A DNA stretch of 52,531 nucleotides from an uncultured Pelagibacteraceae bacterium (GCA_902574685.1 CACGOO010000005.1:27501-80031); one strand, 5' to 3'. Positions 11,524 through 20,977 are shown, counted from the stretch's first letter. Numbers and translations are program-made. The notes: generated from the sequence alone by a model not told the origin.

Positions 11524-14058
11524 ATGCTTAATCCATTAAACATTATTAGTAAATTTATAAAAAGTGGCAATCAAAAAGAATTAGACAGAATTCAAAAAAT
11601 TGTAAAAGAGATTAATCTTAAAGAAAGCAAGGTTAGCAAATTTAAAGATAATGAATTTCCTTTAAGAACAAATGAATTTATTTCTAGATTAAATGAAGGA
11701 GAAAAATTAAAAGATATATTACCTGAAGCATTTGCATTGGTAAGAGAAGCCTCTAAAAGAATTAACAATGAGAGACACTTTGATGTTCAGCTAATTGGTG
11801 GAATTGCCTTGCATGAAAATAAGATTGCAGAGATGAAAACAGGTGAAGGTAAAACACTTACCATTGTTCTAGCGGCATACCTAAACGCATTAGAAAAAAA
11901 AGGCGTTCATATAGTTACTGTAAATGATTACCTAGCAAAAAGAGATAGTATAAATATGGGTAAAATCTACAATTTTTTGGGTTTGAGTTGCGGATATATA
12001 AACTCAAACCAGTCAGATGAGGAACGCAAAGAAAATTATAATAAAGATATAACTTATGCAACTAACAGTGAATTAGGCTTTGATTTTTTAAGAGACAACA
12101 TGAAATATTCAAAAAATGAGATGGTGTTAAGAAAGCATAACTTCGCGATAGTTGATGAGATTGACTCTTGTTTAATAGATGAAGCAAGAACTCCTTTAGT
12201 TATTTCTGGAGCAGCAGAAGATAAAACTATGCAATATATTGCTGTAGATAGATTAATTAAAAATTTGAAAAAAAAAGACTTTGACTTAGATGAAAAAGAA
12301 AAAAACATACTCTTAACAAATGAAGGAATAGATAATGTTGAAAAAATATTTTCTGATGCTGGTATTTTAAAAAATAACAATTTTTATGACCCAGAAAATT
12401 TACATTTAGTTCATCATGTTAACCAAGCATTAAGGGCAAATTATTTATTTGAGAATGGAAGAGATTATATAGTTAAAGATAACGAAATAATTATAATTGA
12501 TGAACAAACAGGTAGGCAATTGCCAGGTAGAAGATTTGGTGATGGACTTCATCAGAGTTTAGAGGCAAAAGAAAAAATAGAAGTTAAAGCTGAAAATCAA
12601 ACACTCGCGTCAATAACCTATCAAAATTTTTTTAAGCTATATGATAAATTAGCAGGTTGCACGGGTACAGCTCAAACAGAGTCTGCAGAATTTTTTGAAA
12701 TTTATAACTTGCCAGTTCTACAAATACCTACCAACAAAGATATGATAAGAAATGACCTTAATGACCAAATCTATAGAACAAGTTTAGAAAAAGATAATGC
12801 AATCATTCAAAAAATAAAAGAATGTAATGAAATCGGACAACCACTATTGGTTTTTACATCTAGCATAAATAAATCTGAGCATTACTCTAATTTGTTAGAA
12901 AAAGAAAAAATAAAACATATTGTTTTAAATGCTAAAAATCATGAGAAAGAAGCCGAAATTATTGCAAACGCAGGCAAAATAAATTCTGTAATTATTACAA
13001 CAAGTATATCAGGAAGAGGTGTTGACATTAAGTTGGGTGGTCAAAATCAATCTGAAAAGGATGATGTGAAAAAAAGGGGAGGTTTATTTGTAATCGGAAC
13101 CGAAAGAATGGAAAGTAGGAGGGTTGATAATCAAGCAAGAGGAAGATCAGGAAGACAAGGAGATGAAGGTAGTTCAATATTTTTTGTAAGTTTAGAAGAT
13201 GATTTGATGAGATTATTTGGCTCAGAAACCATGAATTCAATGCTAGAAAAGCTTGGTCTTAAAGATGGTGAAAGTATTGATCATCCTTGGATAAACAAAG
13301 CAATTGAAAGAGCGCAACAAAAAGTTGAAGCAAGAAACTTTGATATAAGAAAAACGCTTATTAAATTTGATAATGTTCTTAATGACCAAAGACATGTAAT
13401 TTTTGAACAACGAAAAAATGTAATAGATGGCAAAGAAAAAGAGAATTATTCAGATATTTTTCTTGAAGAGGTCTTAGAAAATTTAAAAAGACAAAAAATA
13501 TTATACGAAAAATCTCCAAATTCCAAAGAATTTCCAAATGCTTTAAAGCAGACTTTAGGTAAATCAATAACTGATGGTGAATTTGATGAAATTTTAAATT
13601 CAGATCTAAAAATAATGGAAAAAAAAATAAAGGATAAATTTTTAAATAATAGAGATGAAAGAAATAATTTATTAGGCGTTGAACAAGGAAAAGAAATTGA
13701 AAAAAGAATATTGGTACAAATTATAGATCAAAATTGGAAATCACATATTCAATACCTAGAGCAATTAAGACAAGTAATTGGTTTAAGATCTTATGGACAA
13801 AGAGATCCTCTAGTGGAGTACAAAAAGGAAGCTTTTCTATTATTTGAAAATTTACTTGGAAAATTAAAAACTGATCTTGTAACAATGCTTCTAAATTTAA
13901 GAATAATAGAAAAAGATGATAGTCAGACTAAAACAAGTGATAATATTAAGAATGATCCAAAATGCCTACTTGTAAAAAAAAAAGAAGGAAAAATATCTAG
14001 AAATGAAAGATGTGAAGCTACTGGAAAAAAATTTAAAAATTGTTGCGGTGCCTTATAA
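11524..14058 (+). CDS. secA: Preprotein translocase ATPase SecA
   Basis: SecA is the motor that drives unfolded preproteins through SecYEG. The 844-residue protein has Walker A MKTGEGKT (104-111), the DEID box (211-214), and the conserved GTAQTE and GRSGRQGD motifs of the second helicase lobe. The extreme C-terminus resembles the zinc-binding tail, but only three cysteines remain (C...CC): the canonical CxC pair reads CEA and one residue is missing. The length is slightly short for an alphaproteobacterium, mostly because of a shorter linker. It is convergent with accA, one base apart. Confidence 0.97.
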   Translation: MLNPLNIISKFIKSGNQKELDRIQKIVKEINLKESKVSKFKDNEFPLRTNEFISRLNEGEKLKDILPEAFALVREASKRINNERHFDVQLIGGIALHENKIAEMKTGEGKTLTIVLAAYLNALEKKGVHIVTVNDYLAKRDSINMGKIYNFLGLSCGYINSNQSDEERKENYNKDITYATNSELGFDFLRDNMKYSKNEMVLRKHNFAIVDEIDSCLIDEARTPLVISGAAEDKTMQYIAVDRLIKNLKKKDFDLDEKEKNILLTNEGIDNVEKIFSDAGILKNNNFYDPENLHLVHHVNQALRANYLFENGRDYIVKDNEIIIIDEQTGRQLPGRRFGDGLHQSLEAKEKIEVKAENQTLASITYQNFFKLYDKLAGCTGTAQTESAEFFEIYNLPVLQIPTNKDMIRNDLNDQIYRTSLEKDNAIIQKIKECNEIGQPLLVFTSSINKSEHYSNLLEKEKIKHIVLNAKNHEKEAEIIANAGKINSVIITTSISGRGVDIKLGGQNQSEKDDVKKRGGLFVIGTERMESRRVDNQARGRSGRQGDEGSSIFFVSLEDDLMRLFGSETMNSMLEKLGLKDGESIDHPWINKAIERAQQKVEARNFDIRKTLIKFDNVLNDQRHVIFEQRKNVIDGKEKENYSDIFLEEVLENLKRQKILYEKSPNSKEFPNALKQTLGKSITDGEFDEILNSDLKIMEKKIKDKFLNNRDERNNLLGVEQGKEIEKRILVQIIDQNWKSHIQYLEQLRQVIGLRSYGQRDPLVEYKKEAFLLFENLLGKLKTDLVTMLLNLRIIEKDDSQTKTSDNIKNDPKCLLVKKKEGKISRNERCEATGKKFKNCCGAL

Positions 14059-14059
14059 A

Positions 14060-15166
14060 TTAAAAAATCACTGTTAATAAAATTAATAATAGAAGAATTG
14101 ATGTAGTTGAAATAAATAATTTTTTATTAGTTTTAATTTTTAAAATCAAATTTTGAAAGAGATTATTTTTAATAGTAAGTTTATCTTGATTCGTTGCATT
14201 AGTGGTGAAGCCTTTATTCCTTCCAATATCTAAAAACTTATTCTTTCTTTGATTTAATATTTCTTCCTCATTTAACGTAAGAAATTTACTTAAGTTTCTA
14301 TCAATAGCATTTCGTACATTATCTAAAATAAGATCTTTATCTCGATGCGCACCACCCAAAGGTTCGGGTATTATCTCATCTATAATTTCTAGTTTTAAAA
14401 GATCTTTCGCTGAAAGTTTCATTGCTTTCGCAGCTTCTAAAGTTTTTGTTGGATCTCGCCAAAGTATGGTTGCACATCCCTCTGGAGATATTACTGAATA
14501 TATTGCATTCTCTAACATCAATACTTTACTTGAAGAAGCTAATGCAATAGCACCACCAGAGCCTCCTTCGCCTATAATTATAGATAAAGTTGGAACAGTC
14601 AGTTGCATAGAACATTCAATAGACTTTGCAATTGCTTCCGCTTGTCCTCTTTCTTCAGCACCAACTCCAGGGTATGCACCTGGAGTATCAACAAAATTAA
14701 TAATTGGTATTTTGAATTTATTAGCTAAATTCATTAATCTTATTGTTTTTCTGTAACCTTCTGGTCTCATCATTCCAAAATTTCTCTCAATCCTTGTATC
14801 TAAATTTTCGCCCTTTTCCTGTCCTATTACTAAAACTGACTTAGAATTAAATTTACCAAAACCACATATTACAGACTTATCCTCTCCATAAAATCTATCC
14901 CCAGAAAGTGAAATAAATTCATCAAATAAATTATCAATAAAAAATTTTGATTTAGGTCTATCCTCGTGTCTTGCAACCAATGTTGTCTGCCATGCATCTA
15001 GATTTGAATATACATCGTTAAGTTTTTTATCTATTTCATTTTGTAAATCTGTTATTTTAGTTGTATCAACTTCTGAAATGCCGTCTTGATTATAAGGATC
15101 TTTTAATTTATCTAATTCTGTTTCTAAGTTTTTTATATCTGTCTCAAAATTTAAATAATTTTTCAT
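14060..15166 (-). CDS. accA: Acetyl-CoA carboxylase carboxyltransferase subunit alpha, with C-terminal hydrophobic tail
   Basis: AccA with AccD transfers CO2 from biotin to acetyl-CoA, making malonyl-CoA. I chose the ATG at 15166 (MKNYLNFE...), because the reading frame upstream is not family-like and this start gives the usual N-terminal helical segment. The core motifs EGGSGGAIALA and ISPEGCATILW are intact. At 368 residues it is longer than E. coli AccA. The extra part ends in a strongly hydrophobic stretch (LFISTTSILLLLILLTVIF, the last 19 residues), which looks like a tail anchor. Such an extension would tether the carboxyltransferase to the membrane; that is inference. Confidence 0.93.
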   Translation of the reverse strand: MKNYLNFETDIKNLETELDKLKDPYNQDGISEVDTTKITDLQNEIDKKLNDVYSNLDAWQTTLVARHEDRPKSKFFIDNLFDEFISLSGDRFYGEDKSVICGFGKFNSKSVLVIGQEKGENLDTRIERNFGMMRPEGYRKTIRLMNLANKFKIPIINFVDTPGAYPGVGAEERGQAEAIAKSIECSMQLTVPTLSIIIGEGGSGGAIALASSSKVLMLENAIYSVISPEGCATILWRDPTKTLEAAKAMKLSAKDLLKLEIIDEIIPEPLGGAHRDKDLILDNVRNAIDRNLSKFLTLNEEEILNQRKNKFLDIGRNKGFTTNATNQDKLTIKNNLFQNLILKIKTNKKLFISTTSILLLLILLTVIF

Positions 15167-15261
15167 TGCTTTATTATATATAATTTTTTGGCGATAAAAT
15201 GATGAAATTACAAAAATTATATTCTTTTCGGATGAAAAATAACATTTTTTTAAATAAAGTA

Positions 15262-15285
15262 ATGACATAATTTATTGATTGTCAT
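15262..15285. promoter_or_regulatory. Short dyad upstream of malate synthase
   Basis: ATGACA (15262-15267) and TGTCAT (15280-15285) are perfect inverted half-sites with a 12-base gap, 27 bases before the glcB start and in the accA-glcB divergent region. It could bind a dimeric regulator. Nothing else supports that. Confidence 0.3.
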
Positions 15286-15312
15286 ATACAACGGTTTCTA
15301 AATTTAAAATTT

Positions 15313-17463
15313 ATGGGTGATTCATTTATTAAAATAAATACTTTATCTGTTTCTAAGAATTTGGTTGATTTTGTAAAAAATGAACTTCTTACAGGATTAG
15401 ATGTTAACGAAAAAGATTTCTGGGATGGATTTGATAAAAGTATTAATGAACTTGCGCCAATCAATAAAAAGTTATTAGAAGTTCGTGAAACTCTTCAATC
15501 TGAAATTGATTTATGGTTAAAAAAAAACAGAAATGGAGAATTTAATTATCAAGAGTATAAGAATTTTTTAAAAGAAATTGGATATTTAAAAGAAGAAGGG
15601 AATGATTTCAAAATAGATACCAAAAAGCTTGATCGTGAAATTTCAAGCATTGCAGGTCCTCAACTTGTAGTTCCTATAATGAACTCTAGATATACATTAA
15701 ATGCTGCTAATGCTAGGTGGGTGAGTCTTTACGATAGTTTATATGGAACAGATTTAATTGAGTCAGAAGAAACCGGAAGTCAAAAGTATGATCCTCTAAG
15801 AGGACAAGAGGTAATAAGATATGCACGTGATTTTCTAAATGACCACTTCTCTATCAATGAAATTCATTGGAAAGATATAAATGGATTTAAAATAAAGGGA
15901 AGTGACTTGAAAATTTTAAAAGATGATAAAGAGTTTGAGCTAATAGATAAAAATAAATTTATTGGATACAGAGGAGAGCCTAATAATCCAACAACAATAA
16001 TTTTAGAAAATAATAATTTAAAAATTGAGATAATAATTAACCCAAAAGCATTTAGTGCTGTTCAAGATGCTGCGGGAATAAGTGACATAATTATAGAATC
16101 TGCAATATCTACAATATGTGATAACGAAGATAGTGTTGCAGCAGTAGATTCAGAAGATAAAATATTATGTTACAGAAATTGGTTGGGTTTGATGAAAGGA
16201 ACTCTAAAATCTGTCTTCGAAAAGGATGGAAAAACTTTAGAAAGAAAACTAAATCCAGATAGAAGTTATATTTCAAAAGATAATAAAAAAGAAAAATTAC
16301 ATGGTAGAAGCTTACTTTTAATTAGGAATGTTGGTCATCTAATGACTAATTCAGCAATTATTTTAGAAGATGGTTCTGAGGTCCCAGAAGGTATCATGGA
16401 TGCATTTATTACAACTGCTGCAGCAATTCATGATTTAAAAAGAAAAGGTAACTCAAGAACTGGGTCTATATACATTGTAAAACCGAAAATGCATGGACCT
16501 GAAGAGACTGCTTTTACAGATAAAATATTCACAAGAGTTGAAGAAGTATTAAAACTTGAAAAGAATACGATTAAATGCGGTATTATGGATGAAGAGAGAA
16601 GAACATCTGTAAACTTAAAAGAATGTATCAGAACATTAAAAAGCAGGGTTTTTTTCATTAATACAGGTTTTTTAGACAGAACCGGAGATGAAATGCATAC
16701 ATCAATGGAAGCAGGTCCAATGATAAAAAAAGGTGACATGAAAAAATCAAAGTGGATAGCTGCTTATGAAGATAACAATGTTAATGTTGGTTTAAAATGT
16801 GGATTTTCAGGTGTTGCACAAATAGGTAAAGGTATGTGGGCTATGCCAGATAAAATGAAAGACATGATAGATCAAAAAATATCACATCTTGAAGCCGGTG
16901 CGAATTGCGCATGGGTACCATCTCCCACTGCAGCTTCTTTACATGCGATGCATTACCATAAGTTAAATATTTTTGAAAAGCACAAAAAATTAAATGAAAA
17001 TAAAATTAATTACATTGATAATTTATTATCGATACCAATTGCAGATAGACCTAATTGGAGCAAAGAAGAAATAAATAATGAGTTATGTAACTCGGCTCAA
17101 ACAATATTAGGATATGTTGTTAGATGGGTAGATCAAGGGATAGGGTGCTCTAAAGTTCCAGACATAAATAATGTTGGATTAATGGAGGATAGAGCAACAC
17201 TAAGAATATCATCACAACATATAGCAAACTGGTTGCATCATGGTATTTGCTCAAATAGACAAGTTTTAGAAATTCTAAAAAAAATGGCAAAGATTGTTGA
17301 TAAACAAAATCAAGGTGATCCAGAATATCAAAATATGTCACCTAATTTTGACAAGTCAATATCTTTTAAGGCAGCATGTGAATTGATTTTTCATGGTAAG
17401 TCACAACCTTCGGGCTATACTGAACCTCTATTGCATTTAAATAGGTTAATTAAAAAAAGCTAA
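15313..17463 (+). CDS. glcB: Malate synthase G
   Basis: Malate synthase G condenses glyoxylate with acetyl-CoA to malate, the second step of the glyoxylate shunt and the entry point for glycolate carbon. At 716 residues it has the full isoform G length, and the family motifs are visible: the GRSLLLIRNVGHLMT region, RTGSIYIVKPKMHGPEE, then NTGFLDRTGDEMHTSMEAGP. The start at 15313 gives the expected N-terminus. Isocitrate lyase is not in the window. In SAR11 this gene is known for a glycine riboswitch in its leader; none is visible here. Confidence 0.96.
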   Translation: MGDSFIKINTLSVSKNLVDFVKNELLTGLDVNEKDFWDGFDKSINELAPINKKLLEVRETLQSEIDLWLKKNRNGEFNYQEYKNFLKEIGYLKEEGNDFKIDTKKLDREISSIAGPQLVVPIMNSRYTLNAANARWVSLYDSLYGTDLIESEETGSQKYDPLRGQEVIRYARDFLNDHFSINEIHWKDINGFKIKGSDLKILKDDKEFELIDKNKFIGYRGEPNNPTTIILENNNLKIEIIINPKAFSAVQDAAGISDIIIESAISTICDNEDSVAAVDSEDKILCYRNWLGLMKGTLKSVFEKDGKTLERKLNPDRSYISKDNKKEKLHGRSLLLIRNVGHLMTNSAIILEDGSEVPEGIMDAFITTAAAIHDLKRKGNSRTGSIYIVKPKMHGPEETAFTDKIFTRVEEVLKLEKNTIKCGIMDEERRTSVNLKECIRTLKSRVFFINTGFLDRTGDEMHTSMEAGPMIKKGDMKKSKWIAAYEDNNVNVGLKCGFSGVAQIGKGMWAMPDKMKDMIDQKISHLEAGANCAWVPSPTAASLHAMHYHKLNIFEKHKKLNENKINYIDNLLSIPIADRPNWSKEEINNELCNSAQTILGYVVRWVDQGIGCSKVPDINNVGLMEDRATLRISSQHIANWLHHGICSNRQVLEILKKMAKIVDKQNQGDPEYQNMSPNFDKSISFKAACELIFHGKSQPSGYTEPLLHLNRLIKKS

Positions 17464-17471
17464 TTTTAAAT

Positions 17472-18080
17472 TTATAAATCTCTTCTATTTTTAAAGGCAG
17501 ATATAAGCGTTCCGTCATCTGAAGTTTCTATTTCTCCTCCAACAGGCAAACCTTGAGCTAATTTTGAAATTTTTACATTTGTATTTTTTAAACTATCCTG
17601 AATGTAAAAAGCAGTGGTTTGCCCTTCAACGGTAGCGCTTGTTGCTAAAATCACTTCATCAATATTATCATTTTTTATTCTTTCAATTAAAGAATTAATT
17701 AGCAAATTTTCTCTATTATTGGTGTTATCGGTATCAGAAATCGTGCCACCTAAAATATGATAATAACCTTGAAAAATAGATGAACTTTCTATTGCCCATT
17801 GATCTGAAATGTTCTCGACTACACAAATTTTATCATATTTTTTTTCTACTAAACTACAGTTATTATATTGGCAATTAATTGTATTAGGTTTTAATGTTCC
17901 ACATATTTTACAACGTTCAATATTTTTTATTACCTGACTTAAATTATTTGCCAAAGGCCTTAATATTTCTTGGCGATTATTGATCATTTTTAAAATTATT
18001 CTTTTTGCAGACTTTGGTCCAAGACCTGGCAATTTAGATATTAGTTTAATTAAATTATCTATTTCAGGTAGATTTTGCAT
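17472..18080 (-). CDS. recR: Recombination mediator RecR
   Basis: RecR works with RecF/RecO to load RecA at single-strand gaps. The 202-residue protein has an N-terminal helix-hairpin-helix (LISKLPGLGPKSAKRI) and a Cys4 zinc finger with cysteines in CKIC and near CQYNNC. The Toprim segment (CVVENISDQWAIE, then ILGGTISD) is followed by a Walker-B-like region. It is the last gene of the dnaX-ybaB-recR block, a widely conserved cluster, and is nearly abutting glcB tail to tail. Confidence 0.96.
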   Translation of the reverse strand: MQNLPEIDNLIKLISKLPGLGPKSAKRIILKMINNRQEILRPLANNLSQVIKNIERCKICGTLKPNTINCQYNNCSLVEKKYDKICVVENISDQWAIESSSIFQGYYHILGGTISDTDNTNNRENLLINSLIERIKNDNIDEVILATSATVEGQTTAFYIQDSLKNTNVKISKLAQGLPVGGEIETSDDGTLISAFKNRRDL

Positions 18081-18084
18081 TTAA

Positions 18085-18402
18085 TTATAAAGGCCATTTA
18101 AACCCAGGCACACCTAAACCCCCAGTTGCTTTAGATATTTCTTCTGAAGTTTTTGATTTCAATTTACTTTTAGCATCATTATGTGCAGCTGTAATTAAAT
18201 CCTGAATTATTTCTTTATCTTCTTTAAGCACTTTATCACTTAATAAAATTTTGGTCATCTCTCCGTCACCGTTAAGGGTAATCTTAACCACATCTCCTCC
18301 TGATTTACCATCAACCTCAATCTTTTTAAGATTCTCCTGACTCTCCTTCATTTTTTTTTCTATCTCTTTAGCTTTTTCTAAAATTTTATTAAAATCAGTC
18401 AT
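18085..18402 (-). CDS. YbaB/EbfC family nucleoid-associated protein
   Basis: This small DNA-binding protein forms dimers and is usually encoded between dnaX and recR. I chose the ATG at 18402 (MTDFNKILEKAKEIEKKM), giving 105 residues. It overlaps the dnaX stop by 8 bases, and the in-frame upstream Met at 18420 has no family support. Helix-rich N-terminus, the GGDVVKITLNGDGEM strand region and the C-terminal GLGVPGFKWP are all typical of the family. Confidence 0.93.
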   Translation of the reverse strand: MTDFNKILEKAKEIEKKMKESQENLKKIEVDGKSGGDVVKITLNGDGEMTKILLSDKVLKEDKEIIQDLITAAHNDAKSKLKSKTSEEISKATGGLGVPGFKWPL

Positions 18403-20005
18403 CTTTTTTTTCAATATCAATTAATTCAATATCAGGAAGTTCTCTCAACAAGTTTTTATATTCGTTTGAGTTTTTATATACTTTGATATTTTCTTTTTTA
18501 AGACTATTTTTTCTCTCTTTTTCACTCATCTCGCCTTTTTCTTTTGAAAAAGAAATTAGCCATCTTTTTTTAGTCCAATCATACAATTTTTCAGATAAAT
18601 CTTTTACAAAATTTTTATTTAATTTATCATTAAAAGATATTTCGATATTCATATTTGAAAAAGATACTAAGTTTATATTATTTTCTAATTCGTATTTTAG
18701 TTTCATCTCTTTTTTTTCAACACATATTTTAATTAAATCTGTTATATTGTTGATTTCTAAAGTATTTTTTTTTTCAATTTTTTTTTCTTCTTGTGTAATA
18801 TTTTTAATTTGGCTAATTGCCTCATTATTTATTGTATTTTTCGCATCTATATTTTTTAATGGAGTTTTGTTTATTTCATTTTGCTGATCATTTTGTATTA
18901 AATTTTTTTTTTTTAAAAAGGTTAACTGGATAAGAAACATCTCAACTAATAAATTTGGATTAGCAACAAAATTTATTTCTTTTAAAGTTTTTAAAGTAAA
19001 TTCCCAAAATAATAATATAGCATTTGGATTTACCACTTTAGACAAAGAAGTTATTTTTTTGTAATCGCCATCATTTAATGAAAAATTATTTCCTCCATTT
19101 TCAATGTAAGATATATTCTTGATAAAATATAATACCTCTAGGAAATCATTTAAAAATACGTGGGGTTCAATGCCTGTATTGTATAATTTTCTGTAGTGAT
19201 TTATTATTTTTTTTTCATCACCTAAAAATATTATTTCTAATAATTCTATATATGAACTTTTATTTACATAACCAAAGACTCTTTGAGCGTCCTCATATGT
19301 CAGAGAATTCTCGTTGTTAGAAATGGTTGCTCTATCTAGCAAAGATAAAGCATCCCTAACAGAGCCCTCTGATAATTTAACTATTAATTTGATTGCATTA
19401 TCCTCAACATTCTTTTTTTCTTTTATTGTTATATTTTTTAAATACTTGAATAATTCTTCAGAGTTAATTCTTGCTAAATCGTACCTTTGGCACCTAGATA
19501 TAACAGTGATAGGAATTTTTTTTACCTCAGTAGTTGCAAAAATAAATTTTAAATATTCTGGGGGCTCTTCCAATGTCTTAAGTAATGCATTAAATGCTTG
19601 CTTACTTAGCATGTGCACTTCATCAATGATAAAAATTTTAAACTTCGACACTGTTGGTGGATATCTAGAAAATTCTATAAGCTCTCTAACATCATCTACT
19701 CCTGTTTTACTTGCTGCATCAATTTCAAGAACATCAATATGATTTGAATTTGCTATAGGGTCGCAATGACTGCATTTCTTTTCACACATCCCTTCAAGTG
19801 TGTGCTCGCAGTTTAAAGCTTTAGCTACAATTCTTGCAAATGTGGTCTTTCCAATTCCCCTAATGCCAGTAAACAAAAAAGCATTAGCTGAACTATTATT
19901 TATAATAGAATTATAAATTGTCGTTGCAATTTCTTCATGCCCTATTAAATCTTTAAATATTTGGGGTCGATATTTCAATGCGAGAACTTGAGATTTTATT
20001 GTCAT
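18395..20005 (-). CDS. dnaX: DNA polymerase III subunit gamma/tau
   Basis: DnaX is the clamp-loader ATPase. The start at 20005 (MTIKSQVLALKYRPQIF) gives 536 residues and begins with the conserved ALKYRP block. An upstream in-frame Met at 20038 lies inside the SRP RNA gene and is rejected. Motifs are Walker A GIRGIGKT (47-54), zinc cysteines in MCEKKCSHC, IIDEVHML (Walker B) and ISRCQRYDL (SRC). The C-terminal third is Lys/Asn-rich and poorly conserved, as for tau. I saw no obvious frameshift signal that would produce a separate gamma form. Confidence 0.95.
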   Translation of the reverse strand: MTIKSQVLALKYRPQIFKDLIGHEEIATTIYNSIINNSSANAFLFTGIRGIGKTTFARIVAKALNCEHTLEGMCEKKCSHCDPIANSNHIDVLEIDAASKTGVDDVRELIEFSRYPPTVSKFKIFIIDEVHMLSKQAFNALLKTLEEPPEYLKFIFATTEVKKIPITVISRCQRYDLARINSEELFKYLKNITIKEKKNVEDNAIKLIVKLSEGSVRDALSLLDRATISNNENSLTYEDAQRVFGYVNKSSYIELLEIIFLGDEKKIINHYRKLYNTGIEPHVFLNDFLEVLYFIKNISYIENGGNNFSLNDGDYKKITSLSKVVNPNAILLFWEFTLKTLKEINFVANPNLLVEMFLIQLTFLKKKNLIQNDQQNEINKTPLKNIDAKNTINNEAISQIKNITQEEKKIEKKNTLEINNITDLIKICVEKKEMKLKYELENNINLVSFSNMNIEISFNDKLNKNFVKDLSEKLYDWTKKRWLISFSKEKGEMSEKERKNSLKKENIKVYKNSNEYKNLLRELPDIELIDIEKKDD

Positions 20006-20007
20006 AA

Positions 20008-20099
20008 TAGGAGACCTACCAACCTGGAAAAAACTCATTACCCTTGCTCTTTTTCAAGTCTGGGGGAGTTCATGGTAATCCCACCTGGAAGGCCTCCAG
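20008..20099 (-). ncRNA. ffs: 4.5S signal recognition particle RNA (small bacterial type)
   Basis: Read on the minus strand, 20097 down to 20010 folds into a long rod. The end arms GGAGGCCT and AGGTCTCC pair with one wobble, with further pairing beyond one mismatch; inside, AACTC pairs with GAGTT. The tip reads CCAGA-CTT-GAAA-AAG-AGCA-AGG, matching SRP domain IV (E. coli UCAGG-UCC-GGAA-GGA-AGCA-GCC) with a GNRA loop and the conserved AGCA on the 3' side. Its position directly before dnaX is common. The RNA guides Ffh to nascent membrane proteins. Ends are approximate. Confidence 0.82.
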
Positions 20100-20142
20100 A
20101 TGTATTATAACAATAATTTTTTCTAATCTACAATAAAGTTAA

Positions 20143-20973
20143 TTATTTTTTTTCTCTAAATTCGTGTGCTTTGTAAACACCTAGTACGTGCATATCTTCA
20201 CAGTGGAAAGCAAGCTCCTCTAATGAATTTTTTATTTTTTTATCGTCTAAATGTCCATCAATATCACATAAGAAAAAAAATGACGAAAATGAATTTTTTT
20301 CTGGGAAACTTTGGAGTTTCGTCATATTCACTCCATTAATAGCAAAACCGGACAAAGCAGAATACAAAGCTGCTGGTTTATCTCTTAATTTAAATAAAAA
20401 CGATGTAATAAAATTATTTTTATCAATCTCTGGCTGAATTATATCTTTGCCCATTATAAGAAATCTTGTGTAGTTATCGTTATCATCCTGAATATTTTCT
20501 TTTAAAATTTCTAAATCATAAATTTTAGCACTTAATTTTGATGCAATTGCAGCTTTAGTCTTATCTTTCTCTTCTGAGATATATTTTGCGGAACCTGCTG
20601 TATCAGCTCTAACATTAGCAGAAAATTTACTTTTTCTTATAAATTCTGAAGCTTGACTTAACGCTTGAGCGTGGGAATAAACATTTTTAATGTCATGTAA
20701 TTTTGATCCTTTTATACCAATTAAATTATGATTAATTGGAAAAAAAAATTCTTCATAAATATTTAACCTATGTTTAAAAATTAAATACTCTACTCCAATG
20801 TTGCCTGTAGTTTTATTGGACTCTGGTATGATTGCTCTAATATTGCTATCTTTATGTGCTTTTTCAAAACATTCATCGAAAGTTTTGCAAGGAATTGTCT
20901 CTATATTTGGAAACATATATTTTGCACAACTCTCACTATAACTTCCAGCAATTCCTTGGTAAACAATTTTCAT
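20143..20973 (-). CDS. pheA: Prephenate dehydratase
   Basis: This enzyme converts prephenate to phenylpyruvate in phenylalanine synthesis. The 276-residue monofunctional protein has the catalytic TRF motif (169-171) and the N-terminal YQGIAGSYSE block. A C-terminal ACT domain begins near residue 192 and includes ALSGFAINGVNMTKL. The Phe-binding ESRP position reads QSFP (221-224), so feedback control may differ from enterobacterial enzymes; alphaproteobacterial versions often deviate here. kdsB lies 4 bases upstream. Confidence 0.94.
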   Translation of the reverse strand: MKIVYQGIAGSYSESCAKYMFPNIETIPCKTFDECFEKAHKDSNIRAIIPESNKTTGNIGVEYLIFKHRLNIYEEFFFPINHNLIGIKGSKLHDIKNVYSHAQALSQASEFIRKSKFSANVRADTAGSAKYISEEKDKTKAAIASKLSAKIYDLEILKENIQDDNDNYTRFLIMGKDIIQPEIDKNNFITSFLFKLRDKPAALYSALSGFAINGVNMTKLQSFPEKNSFSSFFFLCDIDGHLDDKKIKNSLEELAFHCEDMHVLGVYKAHEFREKK

Positions 20974-20977
20974 ATTT

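Noticed and set aside
15166..15268. Upstream extension of accA to 15268
   Set aside because: The extra 34 residues are not AccA-like and would use most of the glcB promoter region; the ATG at 15166 gives the expected N-terminus.
15167..15312. Glycine riboswitch before glcB
   Set aside because: Expected from SAR11 literature, but no aptamer core is recognisable by eye in this short AT-rich spacer. A covariance-model search would settle it.
20005..20038. dnaX start at 20038
   Set aside because: The frame is open, but it lies inside the SRP RNA, and family similarity begins at the 20005 start.
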